Source of the DNA: Streptomyces griseiscabiei
Lineage (GTDB): Bacteria; Actinomycetota; Actinomycetes; Streptomycetales; Streptomycetaceae
Direction of reading: 5' to 3'
NCBI RefSeq assembly: GCF_020010925.1
Contig: NZ_JAGJBZ010000001.1
Location: 2,170,001-2,234,000 of the forward strand
DNA length: 64,000 nt
Below, piece by piece: positions 27,114 to 34,878 of this stretch; position 1 is the stretch's first letter, and the number at the start of each line of letters is the position of its first letter. The position numbers and the translations under genes are program-made. The notes under the pieces were generated by a model, which was not told the DNA's origin, made no database searches, and worked only from the letters and a program-made list of their open reading frames with translations.

Positions 27114-27536
27114 TCAGCCAGTGGTCTGTGTCGGCGATGCGGTGCGTGGGCGATGAGCTCGAACGTCCAAAGGGCGTCCATCGGGATCGCGAGCTGTCAT
27201 CGTCCACTGCGTGGGCAGTGTCTCGATCTGTCCGACCGGCCACCCGGCGCCGAGGATCTGTTCGCGAACCTCACACAGCTGCGCGTATGTACCGACGCGC
27301 AGTCCCCAGCCCGCCTTGCTGAGGGGATCGAGATCAGTGGTGGGGGCGGTCGACGTTTCGACGATCATGAGGTGGTCGTTGCCGCCGACATCGATCACTG
27401 CGATCCGAGGATCGGAAGGGGTTGCAGCGCGCTCGAACGCGAGTGCCGCTCCGAGCAACTCCGTGTAGTACGTCACGAGCCGGTCGAGGTCCGTCGTGGA
27501 CAGAGTCAGATGGTTGATTCCGAAGAGATCGGGCAT
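27114..27536 (-). CDS. VOC (glyoxalase/bleomycin-resistance) family protein
   Basis: A 140-residue protein starting MPDLFGINHLTLSTTDLDRL, with the two beta-alpha-beta-beta-beta half-modules of the vicinal-oxygen-chelate fold. The first includes FYTELLGA-like YYTELLGAALAFER and the second ends TMTARDPDGRPLDVR. Candidate metal ligands are the first-strand histidine, a glutamate near residue 60 and the final-strand aspartate. VOC proteins include glyoxalases, dioxygenases and antibiotic-binding proteins, and the sequence alone does not choose among them. It overlaps no neighbour and is intact. Confidence 0.75.
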   Translation of the reverse strand: MPDLFGINHLTLSTTDLDRLVTYYTELLGAALAFERAATPSDPRIAVIDVGGNDHLMIVETSTAPTTDLDPLSKAGWGLRVGTYAQLCEVREQILGAGWPVGQIETLPTQWTMTARDPDGRPLDVRAHRPRTASPTQTTG

Positions 27537-27642
27537 GGTGGGCCAACTGTAGTGCAGCCGCTCGACGGCACCTGGGGGTGATGGAGGCGGATGAACTCCG
27601 GGCAACGCACCGCGTGTTCAGTGGTACGGGGCGCCTTCGCGG

Positions 27643-27672
27643 GCTTCCTGCCTTCCTGCCTTCCTGCCTTTT
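27643..27672. repeat. Short tandem repeat (CTTCCTGC)x3
   Basis: About three copies of the octamer CTTCCTGC stand in tandem just before the integrase remnant. They lie outside any intact gene. Confidence 0.5.
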
Positions 27673-27689
27673 GGACCAACGCAAACAGC

Positions 27690-28394
27690 TCGTCACCTCG
27701 CCGCCGCGACGCAAGCGCCACGAGGCTTTCGTCCAACGCACCATCGCCGCCCTCCCTCCACGAACCAGCGGCGAACTCGGCACGGGGGTCGGGGTCTTGC
27801 GTAGCGCCGGCACGCCCCACGTCGGCTCCCTCATCTGCCTGACCGCGCCACTCGCTGACTGGACCACCGTCTACACCACTTTGCGTCAGGTCAGGTGACG
27901 GATGCTGACGTCCTGGCCGCTGTCACGGCAGTCACAGGCCCACGCCCCCACGAGCGCGCTCGGGCCATCCGGTCGCTCTTTCGAGCCCTGAAACACACCA
28001 AGTTCGTCCTCGCCGACCCCACCCGCGGCGTTCGCACACCCCGTCAGGAACTGTTGCCCACAACTCTGGCCCCGACCGGCTGGCCGGGCTCTTGGAGACG
28101 AGCTCCAACCCGGCTATCCGTCTGGTTCTCGCCTTGGTCGCCCTCCACGCGAACAGCGGCACCGACCTGCGCAACCTCATCCGCTCTGACGTGCCGCTCA
28201 CCCGACGGCACCTTCTGATCCGCCGCCCCCGCGGCCGTCACGTGGTCCGCCTCGACGACACCGCAGCCGACCTACTGCATGCTCGGCGCCCGGGGCCTCG
28301 CGACGTCCCGGTCGTGCCGCCCTTGAGCACCAGTGGCGCCTGGCTCTCAGGGGACAGCGTGAGTCTTGGACTTCAGAGCCTGCTCCAGGCGTGA
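27690..28394 (+). pseudogene. Tyrosine-recombinase-like integrase, two frameshifts
   Basis: Three successive frames join into one integrase-like protein: RRKRHEAFVQRTIAALPPRT to TTLRQV, then VTDADVLAAVTAV to RAIRSLFRALKHTKFVLADP, then RLAGLLETSSNPAIRLVLAL to VVRLDDTAADLL. The first break (about 27885-27895) is a 5-base tandem duplication (GTCAG twice); the second (about 28073) is a one-base loss. The C-terminal catalytic motifs are not seen. This is a second dead integrase, unrelated in sequence to that at 5159. Confidence 0.6.
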
Positions 28395-28500
28395 ATCCAG
28401 CTCATCGAGATCGATTCGCCCCTCGGCCGCCGCATCACGCAGCTGCTCCCCCACTGCTTCCCGGTCGTCGTGAGAGGCGCGGAGCGGGCTCCGAAGGCGG
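28347..28500 (-). pseudogene. DUF1707-domain fragment
   Basis: The minus strand reads RASHDDREAVGEQLRDAAAE, GRIDLDELDSRLEQAL, KSKTHAVP-stop. This is the start half of a DUF1707 domain (typically R-A-S-D-x-D-R-E ... L-R-x-A-x-A-E-G-R-L-x-x-x-E-L-D-E-R). No start codon precedes it and the domain is cut short. Confidence 0.55.
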
Positions 28501-28504
28501 GGAG

Positions 28505-28600
28505 GGGGCGGCCCGTCTCGCCCGCCAAGCGGTGAAGACCGGTTCCATCAAGGCCCAGCGGGCGTCGGACACATCACTGCGGTACCTGCCGCACGGTGGT
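28505..28600 (-). pseudogene. IS5-family transposase N-terminal scrap
   Basis: RYRSDVSDARWALMEPVFTA followed by WRARR is the characteristic N-terminus of streptomycete IS5-type transposases (S-D-x-S-D-x-x-W-A-L-x-E-P). It ends after about 30 codons and runs into the DUF1707 scrap. It marks the right edge of the degraded island. Confidence 0.6.
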
Positions 28601-28641
28601 GCCGGCGCTGCGCGACGGCGGTCGGTGCAGGGGGGTGCACC

Positions 28642-31395
28642 TCACTGGTCGGCTTCGGCCGGGTGGGCGAGCAAGCCTCGCAGGACGTACGGCATGACCC
28701 CGCCGTGGCGGAAGTAGTCGGCCTCGCGGGGGGTGTCCAGGCGGACTCGTGCTGTGAACTCGCGGTCGTCGGACAGGACGGGCACCGTCGTCGGGATGTG
28801 TCCGGAGTCGAGGGTCTCCAGTCCGGAGACGGTGATGGTCTCGGCGCCGGTGGGGGCCAGGTCCTCGGGGCCGCCGTCGACGAGTTCCAGGGGCAGGACG
28901 CCCATGGCGACGAGGTTCGAGCGGTGGATGCGTTCGAAGGACCGTGCGATCACCGCGCGGACGCCCAGCAGCGCGGGCCCCTTGGCGGCCCAGTCGCGGG
29001 AGGATCCGCCGCCGTAGTCCTCACCGGCGACGACGACCATGGGCACGCCGGCCGCGCGGTAGGCCGCCGCCGTGTCGTGGATCGAGCTCTCGCGCCCGTC
29101 GTCGAGGAAGTCGCGGGTCCTGCCGCCCCGGGTGCCGGGGGCCACCTGGTTGCGCAGCCTGATGTTGGCGAACGCGCCCCGCATCATCACCAGGTGGTTG
29201 CCGCGCCTGGAGGCGTAGGTGTTGAAGTCCCCGGCGGGTACGCCGAGTTCGGCGAGATAGCGGGCCGCCGCCGTGGCTGCCGTGATGGCGCCGGCCGGGG
29301 AGATGTGGTCGGTGGTGACCTTGTCGCCGAGTTTGACCAGCACGCGCGCCCCGGTGATGTCCTTGACCGCCTCCGGTTCCCTGGTCATGCCGTCGAGGTA
29401 GGGCGGGCGCCGGATGTAGGTGGAGGCCTCGTCCCACGCGAAGCGTTCGGAGGCCGGCGCGCTGACGTCCCGCCACCGCCGGTCGCCGGCGAAGACGTGT
29501 CCGTAGGCGTCGGTGAACATCGCGGCGTCCATGCTCCCGGCCGTCACCGCCTCGATCTCCGCCGGGTCCGGCCAGATGTCGTGCAGGTGGACGGGTTCTC
29601 CCTGCGCGGTGTGGCCGAGGGGCTCGGTGCGCAGGTCGATGTCCATCGTGCCGGCGAGGGCGTAGGCGATGACGAGGGGCGGTGAGGCGAGGTAGTTCAT
29701 GGCGACGTCGGGCTGGATACGGCCCTCGAAGTTGCGGTTTCCGGAGAGGACCGATGTCACGGTCAGGCCGGTGTCGGCCACCGCCTCCGAAACGGCACCG
29801 ATGAGCGGGCCGGAGGCTCCGATGCAGGTCATGCACCCGAATCCGGCGAGGTGGAAGCCCAGGGTCTCCAGATCCGGGAGGAGGCCGGCCCGTCGGTAGT
29901 AGTCCATGACGACCCGTGAGCCGGGGCTGAGGGTGGTCTTGACCCAGGGCTTGCTGCGCAGCCCCGCCCGGACGGCGTTGCGGGCGAGCAGTCCCGCGCC
30001 CACCATGACGGCCGGGTTGGAGGTGTTGGTGCAGGAGGTGATGGCCGCGACCGCGACCGCTCCGTCGGACAGTTCGTGCGCGGTTCCGTCGATGACGACG
30101 GTGGCGACGGTGGCAGTGGCGGCGACGGTGGCGGTGATGGCGGTGGCGGTGGCGGTCGTCGTGATGTTCGGGCCGGCAGTCGTGTTCTGTCGGCGGATGA
30201 CTTCGAGGGCCGTACGGAAGCGGGACTTCGCGTGGTCCAGAGGGACCCTGTCCTCGGGCCGGGAGGGACCGGCCAGGGAGGGGACGACGGTGGACAGGTC
30301 GAGTGCGACGGTCTCCGAGAACCGGGGTGGGTTCGCGGGCCGGTGCCACAGGCCCTGCTCTTTGGCGTACGCCTCGACCAACGCGACCTGGCTCTCGGGC
30401 CGCCCGGTGAACCGCAGGTAGCGCAGGGTCTCGTCGTCGATGGGGAAGAGCGCGCAGGTCGAGCCGAATTCGGGGCTCATGTTCGCGATGGTGACGCGGT
30501 CGGTCACCGGCAGGGCCGTGACGCCGGGGCCGTGGAACTCGACGAACTTGCCGATGACTCCGTGGGACCGCAGGAGTTCGGTGAGGGTGAGTGCCAGGTC
30601 GGTGGCCGTGGTTCCGGCGGGGAGTCCGCCGGTGAGGTGGACGCCGACGACGGGCGGGACGAGGGCGGACATGGACTGGCCGAGCATCGCGGCCTCGGCC
30701 TCGATGCCTCCGATGCCCCAGGCCAGTACGCCGAGCCCGTTGACCATGGTGGTGTGCGAGTCGGTGCCCAGGCACACGTCCGGGAACGCGAGGCCGTCCT
30801 CGACCATGACCACGCGGGCGAGGTGCTCCACGTTGACCTGGTGCATGATCCCGGTGCCGGGGGGCACCACGGCGAAATTCCTGAGCGACTGCTGTCCCCA
30901 CCGGAGGAAGCGGTAGCGCTCGCCGTTGCGCGCGTACTCCAGTTCGACATTGCGCGCCAGTGCGTCGGGGCGGCCGAAGACGTCGGCGATGACCGAGTGG
31001 TCGATGACGAGTTCGGACGCGATGACCGGATTGACCAGAGCCGGATCGCCACCCAGGGCGGCCATGGCGTCCCGCATGGACGCCAGGTCGACGACCGTGG
31101 GGACACCGTTGGTGTCGTGCAGGAACACCCGGGAGGCGTACAGGTCCACCGGTGTTCCCGGGCCGCCCCGCGCCAGGATCGCTTGCACCTGGTCGTCGCT
31201 GCGGCTCGTGCCGTCATGGAAGCGGAGCACGTTCTCCAGCAGGATCCGCAGGCCGACCGGCAGGTCGGCGGGGGCGAGCCGGTCGATGCGGTGGTACGAC
31301 ATCTGTCGGCCGGCGACGTCGAGACGCGCCTTGGTGCCCAGCGTGTCGAGCCCGGACCCGGCCAGGTGGCGGCCCGCCAGGTGGTTACGGCTCAT
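28642..31395 (-). CDS. Aconitate hydratase family (AcnA-like) paralogue
   Basis: A 917-residue aconitase-type hydratase. The three iron-sulfur cysteines are present (SCTNTSNP and GFGCMTCIG), as are DSHTTMVNGLGVLAWGIGGI and the C-terminal swivelling domain with GGGSSRDWAAKG and IARSFERIHRSNL. The ATG at 31395 is seven bases after GGAGG and overlaps the racemase stop by one base (TGATG). Residues of about 402-436 are an unusual Thr/Ala/Val-rich insertion. Linkage to a beta-decarboxylating dehydrogenase suggests a dedicated pathway substrate rather than the main citrate cycle, although isocitrate remains possible. Confidence 0.88.
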   Translation of the reverse strand: MSRNHLAGRHLAGSGLDTLGTKARLDVAGRQMSYHRIDRLAPADLPVGLRILLENVLRFHDGTSRSDDQVQAILARGGPGTPVDLYASRVFLHDTNGVPTVVDLASMRDAMAALGGDPALVNPVIASELVIDHSVIADVFGRPDALARNVELEYARNGERYRFLRWGQQSLRNFAVVPPGTGIMHQVNVEHLARVVMVEDGLAFPDVCLGTDSHTTMVNGLGVLAWGIGGIEAEAAMLGQSMSALVPPVVGVHLTGGLPAGTTATDLALTLTELLRSHGVIGKFVEFHGPGVTALPVTDRVTIANMSPEFGSTCALFPIDDETLRYLRFTGRPESQVALVEAYAKEQGLWHRPANPPRFSETVALDLSTVVPSLAGPSRPEDRVPLDHAKSRFRTALEVIRRQNTTAGPNITTTATATAITATVAATATVATVVIDGTAHELSDGAVAVAAITSCTNTSNPAVMVGAGLLARNAVRAGLRSKPWVKTTLSPGSRVVMDYYRRAGLLPDLETLGFHLAGFGCMTCIGASGPLIGAVSEAVADTGLTVTSVLSGNRNFEGRIQPDVAMNYLASPPLVIAYALAGTMDIDLRTEPLGHTAQGEPVHLHDIWPDPAEIEAVTAGSMDAAMFTDAYGHVFAGDRRWRDVSAPASERFAWDEASTYIRRPPYLDGMTREPEAVKDITGARVLVKLGDKVTTDHISPAGAITAATAAARYLAELGVPAGDFNTYASRRGNHLVMMRGAFANIRLRNQVAPGTRGGRTRDFLDDGRESSIHDTAAAYRAAGVPMVVVAGEDYGGGSSRDWAAKGPALLGVRAVIARSFERIHRSNLVAMGVLPLELVDGGPEDLAPTGAETITVSGLETLDSGHIPTTVPVLSDDREFTARVRLDTPREADYFRHGGVMPYVLRGLLAHPAEADQ

Positions 31396-32186
31396 CACCA
31401 TGCCTCCGTGGCGGACGATTCGGGTCGGTCCCCGGGAAAGAGCGGTGCGGAGAAGAGGGTGTCGGTCCGCGCCGCGAGCTTCTCGCGCAGCGAGCGGGCG
31501 GCGAGGAGCGGGGCGCTGAGCACCGGCAGTCCGAGGGCCCGCTCCACTCCCCCGCGGGCCGGAGCGAGCGAGAACATGCCGAGGATCACCGCGTCGGCTT
31601 CCTTCAGATACGGCGTGGCGACCTCGGTGAGAGCCCTCTCAAGGGTGTCGAGATCTCCGTGCGCAGCAGCCGTGGCCGCCCCGGGAACGGTCAGTGCGAT
31701 GACATCCGTCCGCTCCGCGCCCGCCGTGGCGGAGAGCACGTGCTTCAGCCGCTTCGCCGAGTCCTGGACCGCCGGGGCGAGGGGGCCCAGGAGCAGGACA
31801 CGGCCGAACCGCAGACGCGCGACCTCGGCGAAGAGTCCCTCGTCGGAGCTCAGCATGGGCAGCAGCCCGTGTTCCCGTCGGGCCTGTTCCAGCACCGGCC
31901 CGTACAGGGAGCAGGACAGCAGGACGGCGTCGGCACCGCCGTGGACGGCATGGCCGATCAGCGACAGCATCCGGTCGGACAGGGCAGGGGTGAGCCCGCC
32001 CGCCGCCTCGGCGTCGCTGATGAGGCGGTCGTCCAGCACATGCCACACCGAGGCCTCGGGAAAGCCCTCCACGAGAGCTGTCCGGGCGGGCTCGATCGAC
32101 GCCGGGGTGGCGTGGATGACGGCCACGGTGGGCGATCGGACGACCGAACTCCCGCTCACAGCTGCCCGGACCGAACTCCCGCTCAC
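31395..32186 (-). CDS. Asp/Glu racemase-superfamily protein (AroM/maleate-isomerase-like)
   Basis: Starts at GTG 32186, overlapping the dehydrogenase stop codon (GTGA), or at an identical GTG at 32159 in the second copy of a 27-base duplication. The landmarks are TVAVIHATPASIEPAR, VLDDRLISDAEAAGG, and LLSCSLYGP with the first catalytic cysteine. At the second cysteine position the sequence reads VILGMFSLAP, so that cysteine is absent. Racemases need both. A one-cysteine enzyme would fit a decarboxylase or isomerase better. It is translationally coupled to both neighbours. Confidence 0.72.
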   Translation of the reverse strand: MSGSSVRAAVSGSSVVRSPTVAVIHATPASIEPARTALVEGFPEASVWHVLDDRLISDAEAAGGLTPALSDRMLSLIGHAVHGGADAVLLSCSLYGPVLEQARREHGLLPMLSSDEGLFAEVARLRFGRVLLLGPLAPAVQDSAKRLKHVLSATAGAERTDVIALTVPGAATAAAHGDLDTLERALTEVATPYLKEADAVILGMFSLAPARGGVERALGLPVLSAPLLAARSLREKLAARTDTLFSAPLFPGDRPESSATEAW

Positions 32187-32195
32187 AGCTGCCCG
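32142..32195. repeat. Perfect 27-bp tandem duplication at a gene junction
   Basis: Two identical 27-base units (32142-32168 and 32169-32195) contain the stop codon of the dehydrogenase and the overlapping GTG of the racemase-like gene. The unit is nine codons long, so the racemase frame reads through both copies and gains nine residues, with two equivalent start sites. Confidence 0.9.
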
Positions 32196-33286
32196 ATCGA
32201 GGCCGCGACCGCCTCGGCGAATGCACGGCATCCGGCCGACCCGCCCATGTCCCTGGTGCGGGTCCCCTTTTCGAGGGTGGAGGCCACGCCCTGCTCCACG
32301 ATCCGTGCCGCACGCGGAAGTGTCTCGTCCTGGTGCCGGTTGCCCAGCCACTCCAGCAGCATCGCGGTGGAAAGGATCATCGCCACGGGGTTGGCCCGGT
32401 CCTGTCCCGCGATGTCCGGCGCGGAACCGTGGGCCGCCTGCGCCATCGCGCGGTCCCGCGAGGCGTTCAGGGAGGGGGCGGTCCCCAGCGATCCGGCCAG
32501 TTCGCCGGCCAGGTCCGAGAGGATGTCACCGAACATGTTCTCGGTGACCACGACGTCGAACTCGCGGGCCCGCCGCACCAGGTGCACGGTCATGGCGTCG
32601 ATGTGGAAGTCGTCGACGGTGACATCGGGGTAGTCCCGCGCGACCTCTCGGCACACGTCCCGGAACAGCCCCGTGGTCAGCTTCAGGACGTTCGCCTTGT
32701 GGACGATGGTGACCTTCCCGCGCCGCCGCGAGGCCAGCTCGAACGCCTCCCGGGCGATGCGCTCGCACGCGGGACGCGTGATGATGCCCATCGCGATGGC
32801 GATGTCCGGGGTGGGCATGAACTCGCCCGTGCCCAGGTGGGTGTTGCGGTCGGCGTAGAAGCCCTCGGTGTTCTCCCGCATGATGACCAGGTCGGTGCCG
32901 GGGGCGATGACCTCACCGCCCCCGAACGCCTTGGCGGGGCGGACGTTGGCGTACAGGTCGAAGTGTTTGCGGATGGTGCCGCTTGGGTTGAGTTCGGAAC
33001 GGAACGGCTCGGGATAGGACGCGCTGTCGTGGGGGCCGAGCAGCCATCCGTCGGTCTCGGCGAGGGCCGCGAGTGTGGCCTCGGGCGTAGCCTCCCCCAA
33101 CTCCTCGATGGCTCGGCGGCCCAGGGGCAGCTCCCGCCAGGCGACGGGCGGGGCACCGGCGGCCACCAGAGCGGTGTCGGCGACCAGAACGGCGGCCGGC
33201 ACGATCTCGGGACCGATGCCGTCGCCGTGCAGGACGCCGAGGGTGTAACGGTGGGGGATGCCGCTGGTGGCCACGGGACTCCTCAT
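32183..33286 (-). CDS. Beta-decarboxylating dehydrogenase (isopropylmalate/tartrate/isocitrate type)
   Basis: A 367-residue NAD-dependent oxidative decarboxylase. GVLHGDGIGPEI near the N-terminus, the substrate loop IMRENTEGFYADR, the catalytic lysine region VTIVHKANVLKLTTG and the family signature ENMFGDILSDLAGELAGSLG are all present. The ENTEG loop and surrounding residues resemble tartrate or homoisocitrate enzymes more than LeuB. The ATG at 33286 lacks a ribosome site; GTG 33274 has GAGGAG four bases upstream and is the alternative. It is the first gene of the operon and follows an operator-bearing promoter region. Confidence 0.85.
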   Translation of the reverse strand: MRSPVATSGIPHRYTLGVLHGDGIGPEIVPAAVLVADTALVAAGAPPVAWRELPLGRRAIEELGEATPEATLAALAETDGWLLGPHDSASYPEPFRSELNPSGTIRKHFDLYANVRPAKAFGGGEVIAPGTDLVIMRENTEGFYADRNTHLGTGEFMPTPDIAIAMGIITRPACERIAREAFELASRRRGKVTIVHKANVLKLTTGLFRDVCREVARDYPDVTVDDFHIDAMTVHLVRRAREFDVVVTENMFGDILSDLAGELAGSLGTAPSLNASRDRAMAQAAHGSAPDIAGQDRANPVAMILSTAMLLEWLGNRHQDETLPRAARIVEQGVASTLEKGTRTRDMGGSAGCRAFAEAVAASIGQL

Positions 33287-33441
33287 GTCGTTCACGGGGG
33301 TGGATGTCAGCCGGAGACGGTCAGGAGGGCCTGGGCGTCCTCCGAGAGCACGACCGTGTCGGTGCGGACCAGGCAGGCCGCGGGGTCGAGGGCGAGGGTG
33401 ACGGGACCGGTGGGGTCGCCTCGTATGTCGCAAACAGTGAT

Positions 33442-33451
33442 GGTTATAACC
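33442..33451. promoter_or_regulatory. GGTTATAACC palindrome 1 (probable GntR operator)
   Basis: A perfect 10-base AT-rich palindrome in GC-rich surroundings, identical to a second copy 153 bases away beside the GntR gene. Its place just after a TTGACG hexamer on the minus strand suggests repression of the aconitase/dehydrogenase operon. Confidence 0.65.
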
Positions 33452-33594
33452 TGTGACGTCAACCCTTCCGGTGAGAGCCGATGGTCGCTCCGCATCGATC
33501 GCCGCCAGGAATCGGGCCGTGAAGTCCACGCAAGCCACTACCGGATACCCCGCCCCGTAGGATGCCCCGTAGCCGAGTCGGCGCCGACTCGGTA

Positions 33595-33604
33595 GGTTAT
33601 AACC
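33595..33604. promoter_or_regulatory. GGTTATAACC palindrome 2 (probable GntR operator)
   Basis: An identical copy of the upstream palindrome, 21 bases before the preferred start codon of the GntR gene, as expected for autoregulation. Confidence 0.65.
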
Positions 33605-33625
33605 ATGGACGCCAGAGGGGGCCGT

Positions 33626-34312
33626 ATGTCGCAGCCGGTCGAGGCTTTCGAGACGAAGGGCGACTTCGCCTACCGCCAGGTCCGCGACCGGATCCTCTCC
33701 GGGGAGTTGGGACCCGGTTCGGTGATCCAGCAGCGCGAACTCGCCGGCTTCATCGGCATCAGCACCACGCCGCTGCGTGAGGCGTTGCGGCGGCTCGCGA
33801 GCGAGGGGCTGGTCGAGCTGGACGCCCACCGGGACGCCCGGATCGCGCCCCTGCGGGCCGAGGAGGCGCGGGACCTGCTGGAGATCCGGCGGTCCCTCGA
33901 TCCGCTGGCCGCCTCGCTGGCAGCGGAACGGCGCACCAGCGCCGACATGCGGGCCATCCGCGCCGCGGCCGACGGGCTCGCCCCGCTCCACCCGCACCCG
34001 AGCGTGGAGCAGTTGGTGGCACACCGCCGCTTTCATGCCGCGATCTACCGGGCGTCCCACAACGACCTGCTGATCGCGGCCCTGGAGGGCCTGTGGGACA
34101 AGGCCGACCGCTACCGCCTCCTCGCGCTGCGCACGGACCCGGGCCAGGACGCCCGGGATCGGAAGGCCAAGGAGCATGCGGCGCTCGTCGAATGCGTCGC
34201 CCTCGGTGACGGCGCCGGCGCGGCGGAGATCATGCGCAGGCACATCGACACCAGCCTCGGGGCGACCGCGGCGTGGCGACTCGGCCACTCCGAGCCCATC
34301 GACGGGTCCTGA
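33626..34312 (+). CDS. GntR-family regulator, FadR/FCD subgroup
   Basis: A 228-residue repressor-type regulator. The ATG at 33626 follows AGAGGGGG; another in-frame ATG at 33605 directly abuts the operator. Residues 8-72 form the winged helix (YRQVRDRILSGELGPGSVI, ELAGFIGISTTPLREALRRL, LVELDAHRDARI). The rest is an all-helical FCD effector domain with conserved Asp/His metal-site residues (HRRFHAAIYRASHN, EHAALVECV). It most likely binds the two GGTTATAACC sites and responds to a carboxylic acid handled by the divergent operon. Confidence 0.87.
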   Translation: MSQPVEAFETKGDFAYRQVRDRILSGELGPGSVIQQRELAGFIGISTTPLREALRRLASEGLVELDAHRDARIAPLRAEEARDLLEIRRSLDPLAASLAAERRTSADMRAIRAAADGLAPLHPHPSVEQLVAHRRFHAAIYRASHNDLLIAALEGLWDKADRYRLLALRTDPGQDARDRKAKEHAALVECVALGDGAGAAEIMRRHIDTSLGATAAWRLGHSEPIDGS

Positions 34313-34409
34313 CCCGGCCCTGGCGAGCGTGCCCTCACCGAACCGGTCCGGCGCGTGTCGCGGTGGACACGGACACAACACCCCCGGACACGACACCTTG
34401 GAGTGTGCC

Positions 34410-34820
34410 GTGCAGACGACGTCCCCCATCGCCACCGCCGACCTCGCCGACCGGTACGGCGACCAACTGCGCGTCTGAGACATGCAGTTCCCTTCCTACG
34501 GGGCCGCGCACTCCTTCGCCGGACCCGTCCGCACGGTCTCCTGTCCCGGCGACAACGCCCTGCACCACGAACAGCTCCGCACTCCCGGGCAGGGATGTGT
34601 CGTGGTGGTCGACGGCGGAGCCTCCCTGCACACGGGGTGTACGGGGCCATCCGCGACAGTGCCGTCCTCGTCGGCATCGACATCGGCGTCCAGGCCCTGG
34701 GCACCAACCCCCGCAAGAGCGGGAAAGCCGGCGCGGGCGCCGTCGACGTACCCCTGTCGTTCGGCGGGGTCACCTTCACCACCGGCGACATCCTGCACGC
34801 CGACCAGGATGGAACCCGGT
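34410..34820 (+). pseudogene. RraA-type aldolase (4-hydroxy-4-methyl-2-oxoglutarate aldolase family), broken
   Basis: From GTG 34410 the frame reads [38 protein letters not shown], so TGA at 34476 replaces what is normally a cysteine codon. It continues with NALHHEQL and [13 protein letters not shown]. After a deletion of about 60 bases plus a frame change near 34635 it resumes with [11 protein letters not shown] (the R-D active-site pair), [17 protein letters not shown] and [12 protein letters not shown]. The family cleaves branched 2-oxo-4-hydroxy acids to pyruvate. The gene is dead and lies directly downstream of the GntR gene. Confidence 0.8.
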
Positions 34821-34878
34821 CCCGCCGGTGGGCGCGGACCGGGCGGCGGGGACGGGAATGCCGTGGCGCGGGGCATGG

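Larger units (their letters stand above)
33287..33625. promoter_or_regulatory. Divergent control region of the dehydrogenase operon and GntR gene
   Basis: A 339-base gap. The palindrome GGTTATAACC occurs twice, at 33442-33451 and 33595-33604. The first is preceded on the minus strand by TTGACG (33454-33459), a possible -35 element of the operon; the second ends immediately before an ATG at 33605. A 62-codon minus-strand frame (33307-33495) crosses this region but starts upstream of the presumed promoter and is not trusted. Confidence 0.6.

Noticed and set aside
30085-30190. Repeat region in the aconitase gene as a separate plus-strand gene or CRISPR
   Set aside because: The minus-strand frame reads through it and continues into the iron-sulfur motif, so it is coding repeat within the aconitase.
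33307-33495. 62-codon minus-strand frame before the beta-decarboxylating dehydrogenase
   Set aside because: Its only start codon lies upstream of the presumed promoter and operator, there is no ribosome site, and no family was recognised. The C-terminal half is protein-like, so a relic cannot be excluded.
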